Assembly: GCA_963797485.1 (NCBI GenBank)
Contig: CAWCPF010000001.1
Location: forward strand, 186,001 to 250,000
DNA: 64,000 nucleotides
Source of the DNA: CAWAND01 sp963797485
GTDB lineage: Bacteria; Chloroflexota; Anaerolineae; Anaerolineales; E44-bin32
Direction of reading: 5' to 3'
Below the pieces are notes generated by a model, which did not search any database, was not told where the DNA came from, and saw only the letters and a list, made by a program, of their open reading frames with translations. The position numbers and the translations under genes were made by a program. Each line of letters begins with the position of its first letter. Position 1 is the stretch's first letter. Positions 37,476 through 46,996 of the stretch are shown piece by piece.

Positions 37476-37949
37476 TTACACCTGCGGTTCGGCGGCAGTG
37501 TCTGGCATTTCGAAGCCCTGACGTTTGAGCGCCCGCTTCAAATCCGCCAGGCTCTTGCGACCGAAGCCTTCGATCTCCAGCATCGCCTGATCGCCCTGCG
37601 CTAGCCGGTCCAGGGCCTGGCCCACCACTTCGATCCCGGCGCTCGCCAAAGCTGTCTCGATGCGGCTCCCCAACTCAAGCTCATGGATGGGCAGCTGCGG
37701 GGAGGTTTGGGCCGACTCGCGCGCCGTCTGTTCTTCGAGATATTCCTGGCGGGCCTGGAGCTTCTTGTAGAAGCGGTCAACCTGGCCCTCGGTGTCCACG
37801 ATTCGCTGCTCGCCCGTGAAGAACGGGTGGCATTGTGAGCACACGTCGGTGTGGATCTCTTCCACCGTCGAACCGGTGGTCCACGTGTTTCCGCACACGC
37901 ACGTCACCTTGGCCTCGGGAAAGTACGTTGGATGCAAATCCTGCTTCAT
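37476..37949 (-). CDS. rpmE: 50S ribosomal protein L31 with C-terminal RNA polymerase alpha-CTD-like domain
   Basis: 157 residues, over twice the normal L31 length. Residues 1-70 are zinc-type L31: MKQDLHPTYFPEAKVTCVCGN with ligands C17, C19, C37 and C40, and HPFFTGEQRIVDTEGQVDRF. After a ~17-residue linker, residues 88-147 read ELELGSRIETALASAGI, then LEIEGFGRKSLADLKRAL, which closely follow the alpha-CTD plan (ELTVRSxNxLK...LxxxxNLGKKSLxEIKxxL). It is thus a ribosomal protein with a helix-hairpin-helix module that could contact DNA, RNA or polymerase. ATG start 37949. Third gene of rplU-rpmA-rpmE. Confidence 0.9.
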   Translation of the reverse strand: MKQDLHPTYFPEAKVTCVCGNTWTTGSTVEEIHTDVCSQCHPFFTGEQRIVDTEGQVDRFYKKLQARQEYLEEQTARESAQTSPQLPIHELELGSRIETALASAGIEVVGQALDRLAQGDQAMLEIEGFGRKSLADLKRALKRQGFEMPDTAAEPQV

Positions 37950-38056
37950 GGTTTGACCTCACTCCCCATTCAGGATCGAGGCGCCGGTCCTTGGGTGGCT
38001 GATCCTGGGGAATGGACTCAGCCGGGCGGAGCCGACGCCGGTTTATAGATCGCGCC

Positions 38057-38314
38057 TCAAGCCTTCGGAACCACGCTCACCCGCTTGTGCCCGCCGCGCA
38101 TGAAGTCGTACACGACCACGCCCTCGGCGGTGGCGAACAGGGAGTCATCCCCTGCCCGCTTCACATTCAAACCCGGATGGATTCGCGTGCCGCGCTGCCG
38201 CACCAGGATGTGGCCCGACAGAACCTGTTCGCCGGCGTACTTCTTAACGCCCAGGCGCTGTGATTGGCTGTCACGCCCATTGCGGCTGGAACCGCCGCCT
38301 TTTTTGTGTGCCAC
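38057..38314 (-). CDS. rpmA: 50S ribosomal protein L27
   Basis: 85 residues. It has the MAHKKGGGSSRNGRDSQSQRLG N-terminus that reaches into the peptidyl-transferase centre, with no Firmicutes-type cleaved leader, and the body VKKYAGEQVLSGHILVRQRGT. It follows rplU by 17 bases in the usual rplU-rpmA order. Confidence 0.97.
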   Translation of the reverse strand: MAHKKGGGSSRNGRDSQSQRLGVKKYAGEQVLSGHILVRQRGTRIHPGLNVKRAGDDSLFATAEGVVVYDFMRGGHKRVSVVPKA

Positions 38315-38331
38315 GTCGGTCCTCTTTTCTC

Positions 38332-38886
38332 CTACTCGGACTTCTTGGTCTTACGCCCAGCGGGTGCCTTCTTGCCGGCTGGCACGCGCTTGCCGGTGGC
38401 CGGCTTGGCGGCCGGTTTCTTTGGCGCCCCCGCCCTGGTGGTGCGCGTCTTGGGTGCCTCTCCAGCCGGCGGTCGCTTCCTGCGGCTGGCGGCCGGGGCG
38501 GCATCAACCGCCGCTTCGGGTCCTGCCGCAACGACTGGCTCGGCTTTGGGAGCCGCCTTTTTCACCTGGCCCGCACCCAGGATATCGTCAATCATCACCC
38601 GGGTGTAACGCTGACGGTGGCCCGCTCGGCGACGATAGCGGAGCTTCGCCCGGTACTTGAAGATACGAACCTTGGGCCCCTTGATTTCCTCAACCACGTG
38701 GCCCAGGACCTGCGCCCCCTTGAGATGGGGCTTTCCAACCTGCGGGCTGCCATTATCGGCCAGGAGCAGCACCTTGTCGAAGGCCACGGCTTCCCCTGCA
38801 GCCAACTGCAAGCGGTCGACTTCAATGACTTCACCCGAGCGGGCGATGTACTGTTTCCCCCCGCTCTCCACGATGGCGTACGGCAT
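38332..38886 (-). CDS. rplU: 50S ribosomal protein L21 with long basic C-terminal extension
   Basis: 184 residues. The first ~103 are ordinary L21 (MPYAIVESGGKQYIARSGEVIEV, then KGPKVRIFKYRAKLRYRRRAGHRQRYTRVMID). The remaining ~80 residues are Lys/Ala/Pro/Arg repeats of low complexity (AAPKAEP, RRKRPPAGEAPK, AGKKAPAGRKTKK), resembling histone-H1-like tails, probably disordered and RNA-binding. Start ATG 38886 follows GGAGGAAAG by three bases. First gene of the L21-L27-L31 operon, with its own promoter and a hairpin at the very 5' end of the mRNA. Confidence 0.94.
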   Translation of the reverse strand: MPYAIVESGGKQYIARSGEVIEVDRLQLAAGEAVAFDKVLLLADNGSPQVGKPHLKGAQVLGHVVEEIKGPKVRIFKYRAKLRYRRRAGHRQRYTRVMIDDILGAGQVKKAAPKAEPVVAAGPEAAVDAAPAASRRKRPPAGEAPKTRTTRAGAPKKPAAKPATGKRVPAGKKAPAGRKTKKSE

Positions 38887-38961
38887 AACTTTCCTCCAGC
38901 TTCGCTTCGCCGCCGTCTGCGCGGTGCATGCCGCCCAGCGACGGGGAAGTTGGGGATCAAG

Positions 38962-38994
38962 GACCCGCCCCGACCTCAAGCGGTGGGGCAGGTC
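38962..38994 (-). ncRNA. 5'-terminal hairpin in the rplU leader
   Basis: In the minus-strand leader GACCTGCCCC pairs with GGGGCGGGTC (ten pairs, one G-U) around a 13-base loop. The hairpin begins at the predicted transcription start, about 107 bases ahead of the ATG. It could stabilise the mRNA or be the target of autoregulation by a ribosomal protein. Confidence 0.45.
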
Positions 38995-38999
38995 ATCGG

Positions 39000-39029
39000 A
39001 TTATAAAGGTCGGCTCGCCGGGCTGTCAA
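39000..39029 (-). promoter_or_regulatory. sigma-70 promoter of rplU-rpmA-rpmE
   Basis: Consensus TTGACA (39024-39029) and consensus TATAAT (39000-39005) on the minus strand with an 18-base spacer, just downstream of the rpoC stop. The -35 lies inside a small inverted repeat, GGGCTG...CAGCCC. Confidence 0.75.
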
Positions 39030-39050
39030 CGGCCAGCCCCCACGTCTCAC

Positions 39051-42000
39051 TCAGTCAGCGGCCACAGCCTCAAACTCGGTGAGAGGTGACTCCTCGGTCA
39101 GGCGTTCCCCGTCCAGCCGTTCATCATGCAGCACTACTTCCTCGCCCGGGAAACCAGTCCCGGCCGGGATGAGCTTGCCGATGATGACGTTCTCCTTCAG
39201 GCCGCGAAGGAAATCGACCTTGCCCTCGATAGCCGCACCCGCCAGGACCTTGATGGTGTGCTGGAAGGATGAGGCTGACAGGAAGGATTCGGTGTTCAGG
39301 GACGCCTTGGTCACGCCCAGCAGCACCTGGGCCGCCCACGCCGGCTGCTTGCCCTCTTCGCGCATCTGGTCGTTCATCCGCTGCAGGAACAGCCGGTCGA
39401 CCAGGTCACCAGGCAGGAGATCGGTGTGCCCTGGGTGAGTGATCTGGACCTTGGACAGCATCTTGCGAATGATCACCTCGAAGTGTTTGTCGTTGATGTT
39501 CTGGCCCTGCGACCGGTAGACTTTTTGAACTTCGGTGAGCAGGTAGAGCTGCGCCGCGTCGCTGCCCAGGATGCGCAGAATGCGGTGCGGATTGAGCGAA
39601 CCCTCGGTCAGCTGGTGACCGGCTTCCACCTTCTCCCCGTCCTTGACCAACAAACGGGCGCTGGCTGGGATGTCGTACTCGACATCATCGATCTGATCAT
39701 ATGAGACGACCACGGTGCGCTCGTCAATCCGCAGCCTGCCCCCATGGCTGGCACGAATCTCGCTGTCGCCTCGGCTGGCGATCAGCTCACCTTCGGTGAT
39801 CTCCGTGCCGTCTTCGACTTTGAGCGACCAGTTGCCGGGAACGTTGTACTCATCCTTGATCAACTGGCTGTTGACGACACGCACGATGCGCGGCCCCTCG
39901 GGCACGTCAGGGCGATGGACGTGCACGGTTCCGGCGATCTCACACAGGATGGCCTCGCCGCGCGGTTTCTTCCGCGCCTCGAAAAGCTCTTCAACTCGGG
40001 GAAGGCCGGTGGTGATGTCACCGCCGGCCGCCACACCGCCGGTGTGGAACGTCCGCAGCGTGAGCTGGGTCCCGGGTTCTCCGATTGACTGGGCTGCCAC
40101 GATGCCGACCGCGGCGCCGAGCTCGACGATCCGGCCCCGGCCAAGATCCATCCCGTAGCAGTTCATGCACATGCCGAATTGCAGCTCACACGTGAGCGGG
40201 GATCGGACATACACCTCGGGTACACCCGAGCGATCGAGGCGCTTGGCCAGCTCGAAATCGACCAGTTCGTTCTTCTTGGCCAGTACCTCACCCGTCTCCG
40301 GATGCACCGCCCGCTTAGCCATGATACGCCCGTTCAGCCGCGACGTGAAATCCTGTCCGGCCACATCGTCGCTGCGGCGGACCCAAATTCCAGCTTCGGT
40401 CCCACAGTCTTCAGAGTTGATGATGACGTCCTGAGCCACATCGACGAGCCGCCGCGTCAGATAGCCTGCGTCGGCTGTACGAAGGGCTGTGTCGGTCAAG
40501 CCCTTTCGGGCCCCGTGGGTTGAAATGAAGTACTCCAGCGTGCTCAGGCCGTCACGGAAGCTGGAGCGGATTGGGAGCGGGATGATGCGCCCGGCGGGAT
40601 CGGCCATCAGACCGCGCATGCCGGCCAGCTGCGAGATCGGGCCGAAGCCGCCTTTGGTGGCGCCCGAGATCGCCATCGTACTCAGGTTGCCCGACGGGTC
40701 CATCGCGTCGCGGACGGCGGAAGCCACCTGTGTGGTGGTTGCCTGCCACAGCTCGATGACCCGCTCGGTCTGTTCCTGCTCGGTCAGCAGGCCGCGCTCA
40801 TAGTCCCGACGGACTTCGTCAGCTTCTTCGAGAGTCTTGGCGATGATCTCGGACTTTGCCGCGGGGACTGAAATATCCGAGACCACGATCGTCGTTCCCG
40901 ATCGCGTGGCGTATTGGAACCCGATGTCCTTGATGGCATCCACTACGGCCGGTGTGCCGTCTTCACGCAGGAGTTGATAGACCTCGCCGACCAGGTCCTG
41001 GATCGAGCCTTTGTCGAGGACCCGGTTCACAAAGCGCATCTCATCCGGCAGGATGTGGTTAAACAGGACCCGGCCGACGGTGGTTTCTATCACACCGGGC
41101 TGGCCGGCCTCGAGCCGTTCGTGGTTCTCGTCGTACCAGGTCACCGTGCTCAGCTTGATCGGTGTGTGGACGCGCACCTGGCCCAGCTGATAAGCCATCT
41201 CGACTTCATCCATGGTCGAGAAAGCCCGTCCAGCCCCCGGCTGCTTGGAGCCGTCCACATCCATGGTCAGGTAGTAAACGCCCAGCACCATGTCCTTGGT
41301 CGGCCCGACAATCGGTTCCCCATCGGCCGGCTTGAGCAGGTTGCGCGATGAAAGCATCAGCTCGCGAGCCTCGGTTACGGCCCGCTCCGACAGCGGCAGG
41401 TGCACCGACATCTGATCGCCGTCAAAGTCTGCGTTGAACGCCGAACACACCAGTGGGTGAAGCTGAATGGCCTTGCCTTCGACCAGGATGGGCTCAAACG
41501 CCTGAATGCCCAGACGGTGCAGCGTCGGTGCCCGGTTGAGCAACACCGGCCGGTCTTTGATGACCTCTTCCAAGACTTCCCACACCTCGGGCCGCTCGCG
41601 TTCAATGATGCGTTTGGCACCCTTCACGTTGGCGGCATAGTTGTAGGCCACCAGCTTGGAGATGACGAAGGGCCGGTAAAGCTCGAGGGCCATGGTCTTC
41701 GGCAGGCCGCACTGAAAAAGCTTCAGGTGCGGGCCAATGACGATAACCGAGCGCCCCGAATAGTCCACGCGCTTGCCGAGCAAGTTGCGGCGGAAGCGCC
41801 CCTTCTTTCCCTTGAGCATGTCACTCAGGGATTTGAGTTCTCGGCGGCCGCGGCGTGAAAGGGCTTTGCCGCGCTGGGCATTGTCGATCAGCGAATCAAC
41901 CGCTTCCTGGAGCATGCGCTTCTCATTGCGGACAATCACATCCGGGGCGCCCAACTCCACCAGCCGCTTGAGCCGGTTGTTGCGGTTGATGACCCGGCGG

Positions 42001-43307
42001 TAGAGGTCGTTCAGATCGGAGGTGGCAAACCGCCCGCCATCCAGCTGCACCATGGGACGCAGATCCGGCGGGATCACCGGCAAGACCGTCAACACCATCC
42101 ATTCGGGGCGATTGTTCGATCGCCGGAAAGCCTCAACCACCTTGAGCCGCTTGGTGGCCTTCTTCTTGCGCTGCTTGCTGCGGGTTGTGCGAACCTCTTC
42201 CCACAGCTCGTCGGCCATCTTGTCCAGGTCAAGCTGCTGCAGGATTTCATAAAAGGCCTCGGCGCCCATATCGGCGCGAAATACCTGTCCCCACTTGGCT
42301 TTCAGTTCTCGGTATCGGCCTTCGCCGAGGAACATCATTTGTTCGATCGACGACAACTCGTCGCGATCCTTGATCATGTCCTCTCGGGCGCTCACACCTT
42401 CTTCGTCGATCAACTCCCGCAGCTCGACCACCTTTTGATCGGCCTCAGCTTTGACGGTTTCGATGTGGGTGTCCATCTCGGCCAGAGCCGCCTCGTGGCG
42501 CTCCTTGAGGCTGGCTTCGATTTCTTCCAGGCGTATTTTGACCGCCTTCTCGACACGCGCGACATGTTCGTTGCCGATCGTCTCGCCCTTTTCGGCAATC
42601 AGAGTGTCGGTCGCCTTGAATTTGATGCCCGCTCGAATAGCCGAACCCTGCTTCTCGCGCAGGCTGGCCTCCAGGCGCTGGCCCTCCTGGATGACGGGTT
42701 CGATTTCCGCCGCCACCTGCTCGGCATAGGAGCCTTTGAGTTCGCGCTTTTTGGTCTCGTGTTCTTCGATGCGCTTCTTGCGCTGGGACTTGGTCTTGGC
42801 GATGCGTTCGTTGAGGGCCTCGGCCTCTTCCTTCTCGACGCGGTTGATTTCTTCTTCGAGGCGCTTCAGAGCCTTCTTGCGGGCATCCTCGTCAACGTAA
42901 GTGACGACATACTGAGCGAAGTACAGCACACGGTCCAGATTGCGTCGTGAGACATCCAGAAGCAAACCCAGATACGACGGTACCCGGCGTGTGTACCATA
43001 CGTGAGCCACGGGCGCAGCCAACCCAATATGGCCCATGCGCTCGCGCCGCACCGACGAACGCGTCACCTCCACCCCGCACTTTTCGCAGGTGATCCCCTT
43101 AAAACGAATATTCTTATATTTGCCGCAGTAGCACTGCCAGTCCTTGGTCGGGCCAAAGATGGCCTCATCGAACAGGCCGTCCTTTTCGGGCCTCAACCTG
43201 CGGTAGTTGATCGTCTCCGGCTTAAGGACCTCACCGTGCGACCAACTCAATATGGTTTCGGGGGACGCCAGGCTGATACGCAGCGCTCGAAAACCCTTGG
43301 ATTCCAC
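39051..43307 (-). CDS. rpoC: DNA-directed RNA polymerase subunit beta'
   Basis: 1418 residues. The N-terminal zinc site is CYCGKYKN...CEKC, and the active-site aspartates lie in NADFDGD. Bridge-helix and trigger-loop segments are present (GLMADPAGRIIPLPI, GARKGLTDTALRTADAGYLTRRLVDVAQD), as is the second zinc site (CGTEAG...CELQFGMCMNCYG). Between about residues 140 and 320 there is a long charged coiled-coil insertion (ALKRLEEEINRVEKEEAE...) not found in E. coli. I use GTG 43307, five bases after GGAGG; GTG 43319 is the alternative. rpoB is not upstream; a histidine kinase gene is. Confidence 0.97.
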   Translation of the reverse strand: MESKGFRALRISLASPETILSWSHGEVLKPETINYRRLRPEKDGLFDEAIFGPTKDWQCYCGKYKNIRFKGITCEKCGVEVTRSSVRRERMGHIGLAAPVAHVWYTRRVPSYLGLLLDVSRRNLDRVLYFAQYVVTYVDEDARKKALKRLEEEINRVEKEEAEALNERIAKTKSQRKKRIEEHETKKRELKGSYAEQVAAEIEPVIQEGQRLEASLREKQGSAIRAGIKFKATDTLIAEKGETIGNEHVARVEKAVKIRLEEIEASLKERHEAALAEMDTHIETVKAEADQKVVELRELIDEEGVSAREDMIKDRDELSSIEQMMFLGEGRYRELKAKWGQVFRADMGAEAFYEILQQLDLDKMADELWEEVRTTRSKQRKKKATKRLKVVEAFRRSNNRPEWMVLTVLPVIPPDLRPMVQLDGGRFATSDLNDLYRRVINRNNRLKRLVELGAPDVIVRNEKRMLQEAVDSLIDNAQRGKALSRRGRRELKSLSDMLKGKKGRFRRNLLGKRVDYSGRSVIVIGPHLKLFQCGLPKTMALELYRPFVISKLVAYNYAANVKGAKRIIERERPEVWEVLEEVIKDRPVLLNRAPTLHRLGIQAFEPILVEGKAIQLHPLVCSAFNADFDGDQMSVHLPLSERAVTEARELMLSSRNLLKPADGEPIVGPTKDMVLGVYYLTMDVDGSKQPGAGRAFSTMDEVEMAYQLGQVRVHTPIKLSTVTWYDENHERLEAGQPGVIETTVGRVLFNHILPDEMRFVNRVLDKGSIQDLVGEVYQLLREDGTPAVVDAIKDIGFQYATRSGTTIVVSDISVPAAKSEIIAKTLEEADEVRRDYERGLLTEQEQTERVIELWQATTTQVASAVRDAMDPSGNLSTMAISGATKGGFGPISQLAGMRGLMADPAGRIIPLPIRSSFRDGLSTLEYFISTHGARKGLTDTALRTADAGYLTRRLVDVAQDVIINSEDCGTEAGIWVRRSDDVAGQDFTSRLNGRIMAKRAVHPETGEVLAKKNELVDFELAKRLDRSGVPEVYVRSPLTCELQFGMCMNCYGMDLGRGRIVELGAAVGIVAAQSIGEPGTQLTLRTFHTGGVAAGGDITTGLPRVEELFEARKKPRGEAILCEIAGTVHVHRPDVPEGPRIVRVVNSQLIKDEYNVPGNWSLKVEDGTEITEGELIASRGDSEIRASHGGRLRIDERTVVVSYDQIDDVEYDIPASARLLVKDGEKVEAGHQLTEGSLNPHRILRILGSDAAQLYLLTEVQKVYRSQGQNINDKHFEVIIRKMLSKVQITHPGHTDLLPGDLVDRLFLQRMNDQMREEGKQPAWAAQVLLGVTKASLNTESFLSASSFQHTIKVLAGAAIEGKVDFLRGLKENVIIGKLIPAGTGFPGEEVVLHDERLDGERLTEESPLTEFEAVAAD

Positions 43308-43380
43308 CCAGACCTCCACTCAAGAAAGGCGCGAATTTCGCCGGTCAAGCCATTGGGTCGAACAAACGTGCTAATTTACA

Positions 43381-43423
43381 GACAAAGCAAAACAAGCGCA
43401 AGAGGATCACGCCTGTTGCGCTT
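43381..43423 (-). terminator. Terminator-like hairpin inside the rpoC leader (possible attenuator)
   Basis: Stem AAGCGCAA / TTGCGCTT (8 bp, 14-base loop) followed on the minus strand by GTTTTGCTTTG. It lies downstream of the predicted rpoC promoter and about 85 bases upstream of the start codon, so it could terminate the histidine-kinase transcript, attenuate rpoC, or both. Confidence 0.6.
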
Positions 43424-43465
43424 AGCTGGGAGGGGTCGTTATCGCAGGTTCCCCATGTAGGCAGA

Positions 43466-43493
43466 ATTCTACTCGCGGTGGCCAGCCTGTCAA
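43466..43493 (-). promoter_or_regulatory. sigma-70 promoter of rpoC
   Basis: Minus-strand TTGACA (43488-43493), a 16-base spacer and TAGAAT (43466-43471), downstream of the kinase gene. The leader would be about 150 bases. Confidence 0.65.
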
Positions 43494-43531
43494 GGGTTGT
43501 CCCGCCTGCACGCCTGGCGTATGGCTGGAGC

Positions 43532-46500
43532 TCAGGAGGCTTCGAGCGGCTGGACGGCCGGCTGGGGATGCAGCGGGATTTCGAATGAGAAGGTGCTGCC
43601 GGCTCCCAATCGGCTTTCCACGGTCACGCTGCCCCCGTGCTGTTCGATGATCGATTTGACGATCGCAAGCCCCAGCCCCGTCCCGCGTTCTTTCAAGCTC
43701 TCTTGCCGCCTCGCCCGGTAGAAACGCTCGAACAGCCGGGCCTGGTCGGCCGGAGAAATACCCATGCCGGTATCGCGGATCGAGAACATCAGCCGACCGC
43801 GAGCCTGCCTGGCCTGCACGACAACCTGCCCTCCCGACTGGGTGTATTTAATCGCATTGTCAATCAGATTGGAGACCGCCTGCCTGAGGAGCGTTCGATC
43901 GGCTTCGACGGGATCTTCGGCTCCGTCAGTTTCGACTTCGAGAGCGATCCGTTTGTTGATCGCTTGGGGCCGGTGGGCGTTCAGGACCTCGTCTAGCAGG
44001 TCGTCAAAGTCGAACACTTCGAGGTTTAGCCCCAACCCGGCTTCGATACGCCCCAGGTCCAGCAAATTCTCGACCAGCCCGCTCATCTGGTCCACACTGT
44101 CGAGGATCTTGCCGACAAAATCGCGTTGTTGATCGTTCAACGAACCGACCATGGTCATCATGGTGGAGTAGCCGCGCATGAGGGTAAGGGGGGCGCGAAG
44201 GTCATGGCTCACCGTGGAGACAAACTCCGACTTGAGCATATCGAGCTTTTTGTAATGGGTGATATCCCACAGCACGCAAACCCGTCCCGACCGCTCTTGG
44301 CCTCCAACTTCAATGTCGCGGGACGCAGCTGACAGCACTTGGCCGCCTTCGAGCTGAACCTCAATGACCTGAGATTCGGGTTCCGATGCCGTGAGCTGGG
44401 CCAGCAGCTCGGGGAAGGCAATCCAATCCTGGGCAGGCTGGCCAAGGGCGTTTTCGGCCGGCCCTTTGAGCACGACCTCGGCGGCTGGATTGGCGAGCAG
44501 GATACGGCCCAGCCGGTCGATCACCAACACCGAGTCCGGGGTGGCATCCAGCACAGCCGCCAACCGAAGCCGTTCCTCCTGGGCCTGCTGGAACAGGCGC
44601 ACATTGGCCAGCCATACCCCTATCTGGGCGCTCACAATGGTCGTCAGATTGGTCTCATCAGGAGAAATCAAATGATGCTGCCCATGAGCCAGCCACAACG
44701 CTCCCAGGTATTCGTCTTCGTTGAGGATAGGGAAGGCCATCAGCACTTCCACGTCGGCCTCCGTGCGCTCGACGTCCAAAACGGCGCGGGCCCGGCTGGG
44801 ATTCTCCAGCGCAAACTGGCCTCTCTGGCGGCACAAAGCCAGAATCTGCTCGTCGAGCGCCCCCCAGCGCCCCTCCAACCTCGCCGATTCGAGGGCCGGT
44901 CCCTGATCCAGTCCCCCCACTTCGGGGACAGTCACGAGCCGCACAACATCGGCCCCGGTGAGCGACGCCAACCCATCCAAGATCGGGATCAGCGAAGCTT
45001 CCAGCTCCATCCTCGAGGCCAGTGTCTGGCTGACGCGCAACAGCAAATCCATCGCCTCCAGCCGGCCCTTGAGGCTCCGCCGCATGCGTTCAAAGGATAC
45101 CGCCAGCCGGCCGACCTCATCCTCCCCGGCTGCAGTGACCGTGCGTTCCAGGTCGCCTCGGGCAATGGCTTCAGCGGTCGAGGCCATCTGGCGAACCGGC
45201 TGGGTCACGCGGCGGCTGGTGACATACACGATGACAAGCAGCAATGCGCCGACCACGCTTACGACGGCCAGCAGCCGCGCGGCGATGGGAACGGCCATCC
45301 GATCGACGACGCGTTGTGGAACCATAACGACTACTTTCCACGGGTAGCCTTCGACCGGTTGAACATACTCCAGGGCGCGAGTTCCATCAGCTGAGGTCAG
45401 GATGGAGACTTCCCCGGCAAGGTCGGTTGAGAAGCTCGCCCGGCTCAGCAAGTCCCGACCTTGGGGATGGAAAAGGATGACTCCTTGACCGTCGATGATG
45501 TATGTGTCCCCCAGGTCGGAATCCCTGAGAAGCCCAAGGGCCGGGCTGATTAATGGATTGGACTCAAGTCCGGTCCAACCAGCCATCACCCCCAGAGTTT
45601 GATTCTGAACTGGATCGATCACCGGTGTGATGAAAACCAGCTCGGCTTCGGAGGGCGCGGACCGCGCCACTCACGACAATCTCCTGTGGCACACCCTGCA
45701 GCCCGACTTTCAGACCCTCCACAATGTCAGCGGGCAGAGGCTGCAGCAAGCTCTGGTCAGCCGGGACCAGGGTCAGCAACGCCCCCTGTCCATCAAACAA
45801 GGCCGTGCGGTCAAAGAAGACCTGGTTTGACTGGCCCAAGGCCAGTTCGGTGGCATCGGCCGAAGGGTCTAGAAGCAGGGGTTCCGCTTTCTGCGCCAAC
45901 CCGCGAACGACCTGCCGTCCGGTCTGAATGAAAAACGGAACGGCGCCGCTTGCCTGGGCCGCCGTCTGCCGCATTTGGTCCTCGATTAGATCTCGGGCCG
46001 AAGTCCGGGCGAGGTACCACTGCCCGGAGGACAGCACGACCAGGCTCAACAACCCCAGGGCAGACAGAGTGGACACCATTCGGGCGGCCAAGGAACGGTT
46101 GTACGGACCCGCCCGCAGGTTCGTGGGCCGCGTCCAGATCCCCAAGCCTGTCATGAGCAGGATCTGGCCGACCACACCTCCCACCAGGCCCTCGAGCAAG
46201 GTCACCGCCATGCCTGGTCCGGATTGCTGAAGGGCGAAATCAAGGCCGTCATAGAGCGTGCCGGGGCTGTAGGCGTACACCTCTACAAGCCGCAGCCCCC
46301 CAACCACCGCCGCGGCCGCCAGGCACGCCGCCAAGGGCTGGCGCGCCAACCTGGCCAAGCTCTCCCGGTAGTTCTGCCGCATGAGCCACGCCGCCAAGCC
46401 GGCTTCAAATGCGACCATCAAGGGCGTGGCCATACTCTGAGTTTCCCAACCCCCGCGGGCCAGCCCGGCCGCCAGACCCACGATGACCGCTTGCCACACC

Positions 46501-46856
46501 CCCATGTAGCCTGCCGCCAGGACCCATGGAACGGCCGCCAGCACCCCGATGCCCGGCACCGCCAGGGCGCGGGGCAAGCCTACCGCAGTCCCGCCGCCCA
46601 ACCCGGGCAGCCGCAGCATCAGAGTCTCGGCCGCGATGGGAGCAAGGAAGAGTAGAACCAGGAACCACTCAATCTCAGCCAAGCGCAGTTGGGGGTTGGG
46701 GGTTTTCGGAGTGAGCGAGCGGTCGGAAGGCGACTCGGAGGCAATCAGAAGCCAGGCGAGACCCAGCAGGCAGACGCCGATGAGCATGTAACCGGCTGGC
46801 CGGTTGGGGAGGCTCAGCGAAAATGCGCCTTGAATGCCCAGGAGACTGATGGTCAT
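43532..46856 (-). CDS. Multidomain membrane histidine kinase (5TM-type N-terminus, Cache, HAMP, GAF, PAS, HisKA, HATPase); frameshift near 45665
   Basis: About 1107 residues when repaired. A hydrophobic N-terminus with roughly seven to eight helices is followed by an extracytoplasmic dCache-type region (QASGAVPFFIQTGRQVVRGLA, GDTYIIDGQGVILFHPQG). After another helix come HAMP (VTQPVRQMASTAEAIARGDLERTV), GAF, PAS (VLDATPDSVLVIDRLGRILLANPAAE), HisKA with VSHDLRAPL and HATPase (DTGMGIS, GTGLGLAIVK). The frame ending at 45564 leaves the family at VVSGAVR; one extra base near 45665 restores SGxRSAPSEAELVFITPVID. Promoter TATAAT with TGC at 46887-46892. Divergent from the REC-CpaE gene, a possible partner. 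Confidence 0.88.
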
Positions 46857-46886
46857 GAGGTCCCTGCGGGTGCAACGACGGCGGCG

Positions 46887-46892
46887 ATTATA
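46887..46892 (-). promoter_or_regulatory. Extended -10 (TGCTATAAT) of the histidine kinase gene
   Basis: Minus-strand TATAAT with upstream TG, 30 bases before the kinase ATG, in the 140-base gap shared with the REC-CpaE gene. Confidence 0.55.
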
Positions 46893-46996
46893 GCATTCTC
46901 CTTCTCCAGCCAGTACCGCCTGCTTGCCCTAGCAGCCGCCTTCATGTTAGACTGCTCAGGCTGGGTCGGCGCAGACCCCCGGCCGGGACCTCGCGC

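Noticed and set aside
42339..42950. Long plus-strand reading frame (203 codons) within rpoC
   Set aside because: It is antisense to the coiled-coil region of rpoC; the repeated Leu/Phe/Asp pattern mirrors Lys/Glu codons on the other strand. No ribosome-binding site or family match.
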